Below, piece by piece: positions 9,387 to 18,040 of a DNA stretch of 64,000 bases. The DNA lies in assembly GCA_019239895.1 (NCBI GenBank), contig JAFAZH010000012.1, positions 1-64,000 on the forward strand, read 5' to 3'. Source of the DNA: Abditibacteriaceae bacterium (GTDB lineage: Bacteria > Armatimonadota > Abditibacteriia > Abditibacteriales > Abditibacteriaceae). The stretch's first letter is position 1. Each line of letters begins with the position of its first letter. The notes under the pieces are model-generated. The model searched no databases. It was given only the letters and a program-made list of their open reading frames with translations, and had not been told where the DNA came from. Both the position numbers and the translations under genes were made by a program.

Positions 9387-9823
9387 AGGCGGAAGGATGA
9401 AATCAGATGAACAATGAAGATCTGAAAACGAGAACAAGAAAGTTTTCTCTGTCAATCATTCGGTTTTATTCAGACTTGCCAAAGACCACAGAAGCTCAGG
9501 TGATGGGCAAACAGGCTTTGCGATCTGCGACCTCTGTTGGAGCGCACTATCGTGAGGGACAACGTGCAAAATCAAATGCTGACTTTATACACAAAATGGA
9601 AAGCGCCCTACAAGAACTAGAAGAAACTTCCTATTGGCTTGAGTTGCTGTGCAATCTCATATAGCCGACAAATATAAGACTCAACTGCTGATGAATGAAA
9701 CAGAAGAACTGCTTTCCATTTTTGTCTCCATCGTCAACAAAGTTAAAGCAAAAGGAATCGCACCCAGTAGCTTTTGATTTACCCTTTACTCCTCTTTCAT
9801 CCTTTATCCTTCCGCCTTCATCC
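9374..9823. repeat. Inverted pair of GGATGAA/GGCGGAA heptamer arrays around a degraded gene
   Basis: Left arm 9374-9401 has four 7-base units (GAAGAAA, GGATGAA, GGCGGAA, GGATGAA). Right arm 9796-9823 has the complementary units (TTCATCC, TTTATCC, TTCCGCC, TTCATCC). The left arm contains the stop of the lipid-kinase gene and the right arm ends 6 bp before the stop of the convergent PfkB gene. The same family recurs at 32900-33060. Confidence 0.8.
9407..9777 (+). pseudogene. Four-helix-bundle (S23/IVP-type) protein, frameshifted
   Basis: The first 85 residues match the four helix bundle family (TIGR02436-like, related to proteins encoded in 23S rRNA intervening sequences): LRSATSVGAHYREG and HKMESALQELEETSYWLELL are typical. 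The frame stops at TAG 9662-9664, yet the continuation (ADKYKTQLLMNETEELLSIF, then VSIVNKVKAKG) is read in a different frame from 9664 to TGA 9775-9777. Joining the two gives about 123 residues, the normal family length. A one-base loss (or two-base gain) just before 9664 therefore broke the gene, unless it is a sequencing error. No good Shine-Dalgarno. The gene sits between the two arms of a heptamer inverted repeat. Confidence 0.75.
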
Positions 9824-9829
9824 TTTCCT

Positions 9830-10765
9830 CTAAAACTTGCTCATTTCACGCACATAGCCATAGCGATAGGCGATAGAATCTGGCGTAAGAGCCGCAAGCG
9901 AGGCAGTGGAGAAGTCCTGCACAGTGGTGGAGGCGACGACACTTCCATAGACAACAGCACGACGCAGGTTCTGCATGGACAGGTCATCAGTTTTGGCTAA
10001 GTAGCCGATAAAAGCGCCTGCGAAGGAATCTCCGGCTCCGGTGGGATCAACGACCTGCTCTAAGGGGTAACTGGGGGCTGAGAAAATATCAATGCCCTCG
10101 GACAGAGACGCCGGGTGTTCCCCTTTGCTGAACATGAGCGCACCATGCTCGCCTTTTTTGATGATGATAGCGCGTGGCCCTAAATCGAGGAGCTGGCGAC
10201 CTGCTGCGATGATGTTGCCCTGGTCTGTCAACAGACGAGCTTCACCATCGTTCAAGACAGCAATATCTACGCGGCGAAAGACTTCCAACACATGCTCGCG
10301 GGCAATGTTAATCCACAGATTCATGGTGTCGCACAGCACCAATTTCGGCTGCTTGACCTGTTCTAAAGTGGATAATTGCAGTTCCGGGTTGATGTTGGCT
10401 AAGAACACATATTGAGCATCACGGTAGTTCTCTGGCAATTTTGGCTCGAAATGCTCGAAGACGCCCAACTGGGTTTCATGCGTCACGGCCTGGTTCAGAT
10501 CGGCGTTGTAATCGCCTTTCCAGCGAAAAGTATTGCCGCCCTTAATAATTTGCAGCCCGGCCAGGTCTACGTTGCGCTTTTTAAGAAAATCCAGATGCTC
10601 CTGGGGAAAATCTTCGCCCACCACGCCTACCAGATGCACGGGCGCGAATAAAGAAGCCGCAATAGAGCCATAAGTCGCCGCCCCACCCAGCGCATTATCT
10701 ATCCGTCCGACGGGAGTTTCTACCGAATCTAATGCGACAGAGCCGACAATTAACACTTCGTTCAT
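9830..10765 (-). CDS. PfkB-family carbohydrate/nucleoside kinase
   Basis: Ribokinase/PfkB-family kinase of 311 residues. Visible signatures: N-terminal GSVALDSV with LGGAATYGSIAASLF, a VLNDGEARLL segment, and the C-terminal ATP/anion-hole motif DPTGAGDSFAGAF with its catalytic Asp. Substrate (sugar, nucleoside or other) is not determined by these motifs. Start ATG has GAGG seven bases upstream. It lies 90 bp downstream of the phosphofructokinase gene on the same strand, separated by a TCAGCGA-type heptamer array, so both may be co-transcribed. Confidence 0.87.
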   Translation of the reverse strand: MNEVLIVGSVALDSVETPVGRIDNALGGAATYGSIAASLFAPVHLVGVVGEDFPQEHLDFLKKRNVDLAGLQIIKGGNTFRWKGDYNADLNQAVTHETQLGVFEHFEPKLPENYRDAQYVFLANINPELQLSTLEQVKQPKLVLCDTMNLWINIAREHVLEVFRRVDIAVLNDGEARLLTDQGNIIAAGRQLLDLGPRAIIIKKGEHGALMFSKGEHPASLSEGIDIFSAPSYPLEQVVDPTGAGDSFAGAFIGYLAKTDDLSMQNLRRAVVYGSVVASTTVQDFSTASLAALTPDSIAYRYGYVREMSKF

Positions 10766-10774
10766 TTTTAAACC

Positions 10775-10851
10775 TCAGCTTTCAGCGATCAGCAGTCAGC
10801 GATCAGCTTCAAAAACCTATAACGGCTGAAGGCTGATTGCTGAAAGCTGAC
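10775..10851. repeat. Inverted pair of TCAGCGA heptamer arrays
   Basis: Left: five 7-base units at 10775-10809 (TCAGCTT, TCAGCGA, TCAGCAG, TCAGCGA, TCAGCTT). Right: four complementary-type units at 10824-10851 (GGCTGAA, GGCTGAT, TGCTGAA, AGCTGAC). The pair fills nearly the whole gap between the PFK and PfkB genes and could form a long imperfect hairpin in the mRNA. Confidence 0.8.
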
Positions 10852-10855
10852 GACT

Positions 10856-11980
10856 CTATTTCATAATAATATCAGCGAATTGCAGCCATTCCGGGGAAAG
10901 GTTGCGCGTGATGGATTTGCCATTAGCATCGGTTAGCTCTTCAAGCGGGAAAGGCTCGACGGCGCTACCATGCAGAGCAGCCATGACGCCGAATTTACCC
11001 TCATGAGCATAATCGGCGGCGGCAATGCCCAAGCGCGCACCTAAGATACGGTCTACGAGAGTTGGTTCGCCGCCACGCATGAGGTGGGCCATCACACTGA
11101 CCCGCGTATCCCAGTTCAACTCTTTCTTGATCTGATAGGCGCACCAGTCACCGACGCGGCGCTCTTTAAGAATGGGATGGCCGAAGGAATCAATTTCCAC
11201 GGCGGCTTCGCCCAGGCGGGTACCGTTTAGTCCCTTGGCAATCTCTTCGGCCCAGACATCAAGGTCGGGATGATCTGCGCCCTCGGCTACGACCACTAGG
11301 GCATAGTTGCGGCGCTTGCGTACTTCGCGCAACTTGGCCATCATGCCTTCTAAGTCGGCAGGATTGCGCTCTGGTATCAGCACGTAGTCGGCATCGGCAG
11401 CGACGGCAGTGAAAAGGGCCGTCCACCCGGCTTTGCGGCCAAAGACTTCAAGCACAATCACGCGGTTATGGCTATCTGCCGTATCCCGCAAGCGTTGTAC
11501 GGCTTCAACGGCGAGCGTGGTGGCCGTGTCAAAGCCAAAGCACTGGTCAGTGCCATGCACATCGTTATCCATTGTTTTAGGGACACCGACGCAGGGCACG
11601 GGATGCGGCACGCCATCGCCCTTCGTTAAACGACTGGCGACACTGAGGGTGTCATCGCCTCCAATAGCGACAATGGCGTCTATATTGAGGTCATCCACGT
11701 TCTTCACCAGGTTGGTGAGATATTCGGGATGCTTCTTGTCATAGGCGTTGGTGCGCGAGGTGTGGAGAATCGTGCCGCCTTGCTTAATAATGGGACGCAC
11801 GTCGTCCACGGTGAGCGGGGTATAAATCGGCGTTTCCCCCACCAGACTCTTCCAGCCGTTTTGCAGGCCGAGAACTTCAATGCCATAATCGGCGGCGCGG
11901 GTGACGACACCTTTAATCGTTGGGTTGAGGCCGGGGCAATCGCCACCGCCCGTTAATACTGCTATGCGTTTCACTGCCAT
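10856..11980 (-). CDS. 6-phosphofructokinase, pyrophosphate-type signature
   Basis: PfkA-superfamily enzyme (374 residues) phosphorylating fructose 6-phosphate to fructose 1,6-bisphosphate. The N-terminus VLTGGGDCPGLN is diagnostic. Two positions that separate donors point to pyrophosphate: GGDDT instead of GGDGT/S (second Asp at the E. coli Gly104 position) and PKTMDND instead of PGTIDND (Lys at the Gly124 position). This is the pattern known from PPi-dependent group III enzymes such as that of Amycolatopsis. The reaction would then be reversible and serve glycolysis and gluconeogenesis. AAGGAG lies 11 bases before the ATG. The aldolase for its product is encoded at 14375. Confidence 0.9.
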   Translation of the reverse strand: MAVKRIAVLTGGGDCPGLNPTIKGVVTRAADYGIEVLGLQNGWKSLVGETPIYTPLTVDDVRPIIKQGGTILHTSRTNAYDKKHPEYLTNLVKNVDDLNIDAIVAIGGDDTLSVASRLTKGDGVPHPVPCVGVPKTMDNDVHGTDQCFGFDTATTLAVEAVQRLRDTADSHNRVIVLEVFGRKAGWTALFTAVAADADYVLIPERNPADLEGMMAKLREVRKRRNYALVVVAEGADHPDLDVWAEEIAKGLNGTRLGEAAVEIDSFGHPILKERRVGDWCAYQIKKELNWDTRVSVMAHLMRGGEPTLVDRILGARLGIAAADYAHEGKFGVMAALHGSAVEPFPLEELTDANGKSITRNLSPEWLQFADIIMK

Positions 11981-12440
11981 TTTTGTCTAAACTCCTTGAG
12001 CCAACTCATGCCAGAATCCCTGATGATTCAGGCTGCTGTAAATCCTTGATTTTCCGAAGTCACATCATACCATAATCAGTATATAAAGGGGCAGGAGAAA
12101 CCGGAATTATGGTATGTAGATAGCACATTACACAAGGCAAACTTCTGCATAGCTATCTCATGCGTGCCGATTGCTAACCGGATCGGGGTCACGAATTTGG
12201 TTGATTTCGCGGCATTTTGTTAAGATGCATGTTGATAATCGCGGTCATTGAGCCAGCCACGGAAACAGAAAGTCGTGGCTTAGAATGGCATAATGTACAG
12301 AGTTAGTAACCGGTTTAGCCGGAGAGTCGAAGCGGTTTTTGTCAGGAAGATAAGGGGCTGGTGGTCGGTGCCTCGCCTGGAGATGTAGCATCTGGAGATG
12401 TGGCATAAGGTGTTAAAGACAGAATGTTAGAGGTGTTTAG
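11981..12440. other. Divergent intergenic region between PFK and acyl-ACP desaturase
   Basis: 460 bp with no credible gene. It contains an 11-bp inverted repeat (12066-12076 with 12106-12116) and a 15-bp direct tandem duplication (12377-12391 and 12392-12406, one mismatch). The latter lies 34 bp before the desaturase start and could be a regulator site. GAGGTG five bases before the TTG at 12441 decides the desaturase start. No RNA gene recognised. Confidence 0.45.
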
Positions 12441-13799
12441 TTGCCTAGGAAAACTGTACAGGCCATGATGGAAGAGTTCTTCTATCGGGAACTCATTAAG
12501 TATTTAAAATTGGCGGAGGAAAAGCGGCGGTGGAATCCTTTTAAGGATATTCACTGGGCAGAGGCCAACCCTGATACATCGGACACGTTGGCGCACTGTG
12601 TAGAAACTTTCTGCGCAGTCGAGATGTATCTGCCGGATTTTACCTCGAAAATGTTAAACATGATCCGGCGCTCGCGGGGCCGTGCCTGGTTTCATGTCAA
12701 CTGGGGCTATGAAGAGTCAAAACATTCCATTGCTCTGGAAAGTTGGCTCCTCGCTTCAGGCCATCGCACGGAAGAGCAGCGCAAAGCAGCGGAAGAAGCC
12801 TTGCTGGGTGCTGAATGGGAATTGCCGTTCGATCATCCGCGCCAGATGGTGGCCTATACCATGATTCAGGAACTGGCTACCTTTTGGAACTACCGCAACC
12901 TGGAAAAAATAGCGACCAAGGAGAAAGACTGGGCTTTAGTCGGGGCGCTACGCTTAATTAGCGTGGATGAGCGCGTGCATTATAACTTCTATCGCAATGC
13001 GGTCAAGGAATGGATGAAGCACGATGACCAGGGCATGGTTGAAGACTTAAAGTATGTTTTCGACAACTTCATCATGCCCGGTAAAAGCCAGATTCCCGGC
13101 TATGATGAAAGTGCGCGCATCTTAGCCAAAACTGGCATCTATGGCCCGCGTGAATATGTGAAGTTGGTCAAGAATCCAATTCTAGAAGACCTGGGGTTAG
13201 ATAAAGACTTCCATCTCATGGAAGAACGAGAGGCCCAATATAAAGCCGACCGCGAAGCGCGCGAGGCGGCTTTGCAGCGCGAACAAATTATTGTGGGCAA
13301 TGGCCATGCGATCCCCAAAAACGGCTCATCAACTAATCCCCATCCTCTGAACAGCAAAGCTCTTAACGAGCAGTTAGAAAATAATAAGGCCCGTCGCAAT
13401 GGAGCCTCACGAAGCAATGCGGAGAATGGGAACGGCCACCAGCGTTCACCACTTTTAGACGCCATTGGTATGGAACCGAAAAGGCGAGCGGCGGGCACCA
13501 GTCAGTCTCTCATTGTGCCCGATGCTCCGGGGCTGCCACCTGGCGAGGAAGGGCACGAAAACGGTAATGGGGCCATTATCCGCCCCGTGCCTCAAGATGA
13601 TGGTGGGGGCGCGACCAATGGTGAAAGGTTGCCAGGTAGTCGAGGCATGGATAAGTTGGACGCTTTAGATCAACAACTCATTGTTGAAGGCGATGAAAAA
13701 TCTAACAACGCTGAAGAGATGCGTGCCGAGCGGCGCAAAATTCGTAGTAATCGCATCAAGAACGATAGATTGCGCCGTATGCCCCCCGAAGAAAGTTAA
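12441..13799 (+). CDS. Acyl-ACP desaturase-type di-iron protein with long low-complexity tail
   Basis: Soluble di-iron fatty-acid desaturase family (FA_desaturase_2). All ligand motifs are present in the first ~200 residues: Glu in VETFCAVEMYLP, ExxH in EESKH, Glu in MIQELATFWNY, and ExxH in DERVH. It would introduce a double bond into acyl-ACP and so set membrane fluidity. TTG start, supported by GAGGTG at 5-nt spacing; the first ATG is seven codons later. The catalytic domain ends near residue 275. The remaining ~175 residues are Asn/Gly/Arg/Glu-rich disordered sequence not usual in the family. A strong terminator follows at once. Confidence 0.85.
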   Translation: MPRKTVQAMMEEFFYRELIKYLKLAEEKRRWNPFKDIHWAEANPDTSDTLAHCVETFCAVEMYLPDFTSKMLNMIRRSRGRAWFHVNWGYEESKHSIALESWLLASGHRTEEQRKAAEEALLGAEWELPFDHPRQMVAYTMIQELATFWNYRNLEKIATKEKDWALVGALRLISVDERVHYNFYRNAVKEWMKHDDQGMVEDLKYVFDNFIMPGKSQIPGYDESARILAKTGIYGPREYVKLVKNPILEDLGLDKDFHLMEEREAQYKADREAREAALQREQIIVGNGHAIPKNGSSTNPHPLNSKALNEQLENNKARRNGASRSNAENGNGHQRSPLLDAIGMEPKRRAAGTSQSLIVPDAPGLPPGEEGHENGNGAIIRPVPQDDGGGATNGERLPGSRGMDKLDALDQQLIVEGDEKSNNAEEMRAERRKIRSNRIKNDRLRRMPPEES

Positions 13800-13813
13800 G
13801 CAGTTGACAAAAG

Positions 13814-13848
13814 AAAAGCAGGTCTGGCATCATGCCAGACCTGCTTTT
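13814..13848. terminator. Bidirectional terminator between desaturase and small secreted protein gene
   Basis: Perfect 16-bp stem (13814-13829 with 13833-13848), 3-nt loop, A-rich left and T-rich right ends. It serves the plus-strand desaturase gene and the convergent minus-strand gene ending at 13867. Confidence 0.93.
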
Positions 13849-13866
13849 TCCAATTCAGCTTGTTAT

Positions 13867-14112
13867 TTAGTGCGCGGTGCCGGTTGTCGCACTGCCCATT
13901 GTCCCATTGCTCGTGGTGGTCGTGGTCATGGTGCTACTGCTATGATGCTTGTGGTGCGATGCTAACGCAGCAATAACGGCGACAACGGCCACACCGATGA
14001 CAATACCACGACTACTATGCGAGCGTGCCTCGGCTGGCTGCATAGCGACCGAACTGCTCAGCATTCCGGCGACAACTGCGCCCATAACGGCTTTCTTAAC
14101 TGATGATTTCAA
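13867..14112 (-). CDS. Small exported or membrane-anchored His/Ser/Thr-rich protein, unknown
   Basis: Unrecognised 81-residue protein. I choose the TTG at 14112 because GGAG lies seven bases upstream and it yields a textbook signal peptide (KSSVKKAVMGAVVAGMLSSS, then a cleavage-like AEA). The longer frame up to 14193 has no Shine-Dalgarno. After the signal comes a second hydrophobic segment (GIVIGVAVVAVIAALA), then HHKHHSSS and a Thr/Ser/Gly tail. The HHKHH cluster could bind metal, but this is speculation. Confidence 0.6.
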   Translation of the reverse strand: MKSSVKKAVMGAVVAGMLSSSVAMQPAEARSHSSRGIVIGVAVVAVIAALASHHKHHSSSTMTTTTTSNGTMGSATTGTAH

Positions 14113-14374
14113 TTCATCTCTCCTGTGAAATAGGTTTGCGCCGCCCTTCTCCACAAATATAAATGGCTGGGCGTTACGAATAGCATAACGCAAGCAGGCC
14201 CCTGTGCCACCAAATGTTAGGAGAACTTGATAAAAACTTAATGTCAGTTGTTCTGTTAAGCGGCGAAGATAAGAGTCCTGCCATTTATGCTGCTGATTTA
14301 TGATAGACTGACCCGCGATAAAAAAGATTTAACGTTCCTGACGGGTATAACGGAACATAGAGGAGCATTTAGGA

Positions 14375-15328
14375 ATGATTGTCACAACCAAAGAGCTATA
14401 TGAGATTGCCTACGGAAACTATGCTATCGGTGCCTATAACATTAACAACTTAGAACAAACAATGGGCCTGTTTCGCGGCTGCATTGATTCGCAGGCTCCG
14501 TTCATTATTCAAATCTCCAAGGGCGCGCGTTCTTACACCGACAAGCGCATGTTAGAAGGCATTATCCGCGCTGCCGGGGATGTTTTCCCCGAAGCCATTT
14601 TTGCTGTTCACCTGGATCATGGCGATGAGGCCACCTGCTACGACTGTATTGACTCTGGCTTCTATTCATCAGTGATGATTGATGCCTCGCATGATCCCTT
14701 TGAGGAGAACGTGGCCATCACCAAGCGGGTGGTCGAGCGTGCTCACGCCAAGGGTATTTCCGTGGAGGCGGAACTGGGCATGTTGGGTGGCGTGGAAGAG
14801 CATGTCGCGGTAGATGAAAAGAACGCTTGCCTCACCGACCCTGAAGAAGCCAAAGAATTTGTGGAGCAGACTGGCTGCGATTCGTTAGCTGCGGCTATTG
14901 GCACCTCGCATGGCGCTTACAAGTTCAGTGGTGGCCAGGGCTTGCACTTCGACCGCATCAAAGAAATTCAACGCCTTCTGCCTGGCTTCCCCATTGTAAT
15001 GCATGGCAGTTCGTCCGTACCCCAGGATGAAGTGCGCCGCATCAATGAGGCGGGTGGCAAGATGAAGGAAGGCGCGAAGGGTGTCAATGAGGACGAGTAT
15101 TTCCCGGCGGCTAAGCTGGGCGTCACCAAAGTCAACATTGATACTGATGGCCGTCTCGTGTGGACACGCGTGCATCGTGAATACTTCAATCAGAAACCCG
15201 AGGAGTTCGACCTGCGCGGCCCTGGCAAAATCTTTATGGCCGAATATGCCAAGTTCATCGCCCACAAAAACGAGAAACTCGGCTCGGCTGGTCAACTTTC
15301 CGACATACGCCAGAAATTAGGCAAGTAA
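14375..15328 (+). CDS. fba: Class II fructose-bisphosphate aldolase
   Basis: Zinc-dependent class II aldolase (317 residues) cleaving fructose 1,6-bisphosphate to dihydroxyacetone phosphate and glyceraldehyde 3-phosphate. Key motifs: GAYNINNLEQ at the N-terminus, HLDHGD (zinc ligand His and catalytic Asp), EAELGMLGG, TSHGAYKF and MHGSSSVP (zinc and phosphate ligands), and KVNIDTD. GAGGAG precedes the ATG. The gene acts one step after the PPi-type PFK encoded at 10856-11980. It ends at a strong terminator. Confidence 0.95.
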   Translation: MIVTTKELYEIAYGNYAIGAYNINNLEQTMGLFRGCIDSQAPFIIQISKGARSYTDKRMLEGIIRAAGDVFPEAIFAVHLDHGDEATCYDCIDSGFYSSVMIDASHDPFEENVAITKRVVERAHAKGISVEAELGMLGGVEEHVAVDEKNACLTDPEEAKEFVEQTGCDSLAAAIGTSHGAYKFSGGQGLHFDRIKEIQRLLPGFPIVMHGSSSVPQDEVRRINEAGGKMKEGAKGVNEDEYFPAAKLGVTKVNIDTDGRLVWTRVHREYFNQKPEEFDLRGPGKIFMAEYAKFIAHKNEKLGSAGQLSDIRQKLGK

Positions 15329-15357
15329 CTTTTGCCGATTGGTTTTAGCGGGCTTGG

Positions 15358-15390
15358 AAAATGGGGTGCGCCAGCGGCGCACCCCATTTT
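15358..15390 (+). terminator. Rho-independent terminator after aldolase
   Basis: Perfect 15-bp GC-rich stem (15358-15372 with 15376-15390), 3-nt loop, terminal T run. It also rules out the upstream start at 15332 for the following WD40 gene. Confidence 0.92.
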
Positions 15391-15424
15391 GAGTAATGGC
15401 ACTGTGATGGGGAGGAAAATTAAT

Positions 15425-17734
15425 ATGTGTCTTGCCACATGGATACGTACTGTATGGGTGGTGCTCCTGCTTATTGCCGGGAGCATCAACGCGGTTGCTC
15501 AGGAGCAAACTCAAGCCATCCCACCAGCCACGCATCCCGAACTGGTGGTGCAAGGGGGACATACCAGTTGGGCTGCCTCCATCGCTTTTTCCCCGGACAG
15601 CACCTTGTTAGCCAGTGGCAGTTGGGATCACACCGTAAAGTTGTGGGACACGGCAACTGGAGAATTGAAGCGCACGCTGCGCGGCCATCAGGATTATGTG
15701 CGTGCGGTCGCCTTCTCGCCCGATGGCACCTCCTTAGTTAGCGGCAGCAATGATGAAACCTTAAAACTGTGGGATGTGCAAACCGGTGTCTTGAAGCGCA
15801 CCTTGCGTTACAACCGGGGGCCAGCCCGCACCCTGGATGCCCTCACCGGCTCAGTTGGAGCGGTCGCCTTTTCGCCTGATGGTACCTTGTTAGCCAGTGG
15901 TTGTGATGATAGGACAGTGAAACTCTGGGATGCCCGCAACGGTGAGCTAAAACAGATTCTACGTGGGCATAGTGGGCGTGTCCTCACGGTAGCTTTTGCG
16001 CCAGATGGTCTTACCCTAGCCAGTGGCAGTGGTGATAAGACAGTGTGCCTGTGGGACGTGCCGACTGCGCTGGGAGTGCCTTTGCAAAATGCAACGCCAC
16101 CTCAAAGGGCACAAGATGCCATAGCCGCCAGGAAGATAATCGGAGGGCTGGACGAGCGCATTAATTGTGTGGCTTTTGCTCCTGATGGAAAAACTCTCGC
16201 AGGTGCGTCGGGAGACGGTACCATAAAATTATGGGATACGGCCACAGGAACGCTGCAAAAGACTCTCAATGGCCATCAAGGATGGCTGAACTGTATCGCC
16301 TTCTCCCCGGACGGGGCAAGTCTGGTGAGTGCCAGTAGTGATATGACCGTGCGATTATGGAATGTCCGCACCGGCGAGTCCGTCCAAACTTTGCAGCAAG
16401 TCGGCTATATCGGCAATATATTCTGTGTCGCTTTTTCTCCCAACGGACAATGGCTGGCCACTGCCAATCAATATCGCTCGATTCAATTGTGGGACGCCCA
16501 TAATGGCGCTCAGTTGCGCATGTTGTCACGTTCGCACCGAATATTTACCGTTGCCTTTTCGCCAGATGGCAAGACGTTGGCGGGAGGCTGCACTGACCGC
16601 ACGATAAAATTGTGGGATTTGGACAAAGGAGTATTAGAAAAAAGCCTGCTCGGTCACACCGATGAAGTGCATAATGTGCTTTTTACACCTAATGGTCAAT
16701 GGCTGTTGAGTGCAGGCGATGATTCCACGGTGCGGGTGTGGGACATGAATGGGACAGGGCCTGAACGCGGACAGTTGCTGCGTACTTTGAACCAGTCTCA
16801 ACAGTTTGTGCGTGCCCTGGCCTTAGCCCCCGATAGCAAAACCCTGGCTATTGGTAGTTCCAGCACTGAGGGCGTTACCGCCAAGCGCGAAGTGCAACTC
16901 TGGAATCTGGCGGCAGCAAAGCCCCAACCCGCTCTCAGTGCCACCAACGGAGCCGTGCCCGCGTTGGCCTTTGCACCACGCTGTGTTACGCCGGGCGTGA
17001 ATGCTGGCGAGAATGGCGACTGCAAAACCTTGGCAGTCGCATCGGCGGATGCTTTGACGGCATGGCAGATGAACCCCGACCCGACCGGGAAAGCCAAGCT
17101 CCTGGGAACTCTGCCCACCCAAGGCCGACTGATGCACTCGCTGGCATTCAGCCCGGATGGAAAAATCCTGGCCAGTGGCAGTGGCGACAGAAATGTGGGC
17201 GAGGTGTCGCTACGCCATGCGGGTGAAGTGCGCTTGTGGGATATGCAGACAGGTAAGCTAAAGCGCACCTTGCAGGAGCATCAGGATATTGTCACGGCCC
17301 TGGCTTTCTCTCCTGATGGTCAAAGCTTAGCCAGTGGCAGTGGCGATTTTATGGTGAACTTATACAACCGTGAGGGTGAAGTGCAACAAACTCTCCTGGG
17401 GCATGAAGGGTTAGTTACCTGTGTGGCCTTCTCCCCTGATGGCAGGTTACTCGCCAGTGCCAGTGATGACGGCACAATCAAGGTCTGGAATAGCGCCAGT
17501 GGTGAACTGCTGCTCACCTTAGCAATTCTGCGTCCCCTCACCCTGACGCCGCAGGAGCAAGATTCGACAGCCTGGATCGCTTACACCCCGGACGGCTATT
17601 ATAATGGCGCGGCGGACGTGGCACACTATATTCAATGGGGCGTTGACAATCGGTTGTGGCCTGCCGCAAAATTCGAGCAGACCTTCCATCGTCCTGACCT
17701 GGTTGCTGCCTCAATCCACAAGTTGTTGCCCTAA
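15425..17734 (+). CDS. Exported WD40-repeat protein
   Basis: 769 residues with a signal peptide (MCLATWIRTVWVVLLLIAGS, then INAVAQ) and at least twelve WD40 blades, recognisable by repeats like AFSPDGTLLASGSWDHTVKLWD and GELKRTLRGH. This is enough for two seven-bladed propellers or one double propeller. The C-terminus (AWIAYTPDGYYNGAADVAHY, then IQWGVDNRLW) is the short block that follows WD40 repeats in many bacterial caspase-WD40 proteins; here no caspase domain is visible. GAGG nine bases before ATG 15425 supports this start; the open frame from 15332 overlaps the preceding terminator. Role likely protein-protein scaffolding in the periplasm; partners unknown. Confidence 0.85.
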   Translation: MCLATWIRTVWVVLLLIAGSINAVAQEQTQAIPPATHPELVVQGGHTSWAASIAFSPDSTLLASGSWDHTVKLWDTATGELKRTLRGHQDYVRAVAFSPDGTSLVSGSNDETLKLWDVQTGVLKRTLRYNRGPARTLDALTGSVGAVAFSPDGTLLASGCDDRTVKLWDARNGELKQILRGHSGRVLTVAFAPDGLTLASGSGDKTVCLWDVPTALGVPLQNATPPQRAQDAIAARKIIGGLDERINCVAFAPDGKTLAGASGDGTIKLWDTATGTLQKTLNGHQGWLNCIAFSPDGASLVSASSDMTVRLWNVRTGESVQTLQQVGYIGNIFCVAFSPNGQWLATANQYRSIQLWDAHNGAQLRMLSRSHRIFTVAFSPDGKTLAGGCTDRTIKLWDLDKGVLEKSLLGHTDEVHNVLFTPNGQWLLSAGDDSTVRVWDMNGTGPERGQLLRTLNQSQQFVRALALAPDSKTLAIGSSSTEGVTAKREVQLWNLAAAKPQPALSATNGAVPALAFAPRCVTPGVNAGENGDCKTLAVASADALTAWQMNPDPTGKAKLLGTLPTQGRLMHSLAFSPDGKILASGSGDRNVGEVSLRHAGEVRLWDMQTGKLKRTLQEHQDIVTALAFSPDGQSLASGSGDFMVNLYNREGEVQQTLLGHEGLVTCVAFSPDGRLLASASDDGTIKVWNSASGELLLTLAILRPLTLTPQEQDSTAWIAYTPDGYYNGAADVAHYIQWGVDNRLWPAAKFEQTFHRPDLVAASIHKLLP

Positions 17735-17775
17735 ATTTGAGGGGCAGAAATGTTTGCGCCGCTCCAAAGACTCTC

Positions 17776-18039
17776 ATGAAGAATAACAAAAGCAGTGCCA
17801 TAGGTCGTGCCTGGGCGGGCTGGAAGCGTGTGGCGCGCATCATCGGTAACTTTCAGGCGCGGGTTATTCTGTCGGTATTATATGTCGTGCTGATTGCTCC
17901 TTTGGGCCTTGTAGTGCGGTTGGTATCTGATCCTCTCCATTTACGCCACAAAACGCCTTCTCAATCCTCCTCGGATACCTACTGGCTGCCGCGTCTCAAA
18001 CCTAACGATACTCCTGATGAGGCGAGGAGACAGTTCTAG
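17776..18039 (+). CDS. SxtJ-like small membrane protein next to carbamoyltransferase
   Basis: Short protein (87 residues from ATG 17776; the frame is open to TTG 17737) with one hydrophobic segment (ARVILSVLYVVLIAPLGLVVRLV) and a C-terminal SSDTYWLPR motif. This pattern (W..W.., a single RxxLSxLYxxxxxPxGLxxRL helix, then a YW motif) matches the small membrane protein labelled SxtJ family that commonly accompanies NodU/CmcH carbamoyltransferases. Only one base separates its stop from the carbamoyltransferase ATG, so they are translationally coupled. Family match is by memory; function is unknown. Confidence 0.65.
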   Translation: MKNNKSSAIGRAWAGWKRVARIIGNFQARVILSVLYVVLIAPLGLVVRLVSDPLHLRHKTPSQSSSDTYWLPRLKPNDTPDEARRQF

Positions 18040-18040
18040 A

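Noticed and set aside
15332-15424. Upstream start of the WD40 gene at 15332
   Set aside because: The segment is occupied by the aldolase terminator; ATG 15425 has GAGG and opens a signal peptide.
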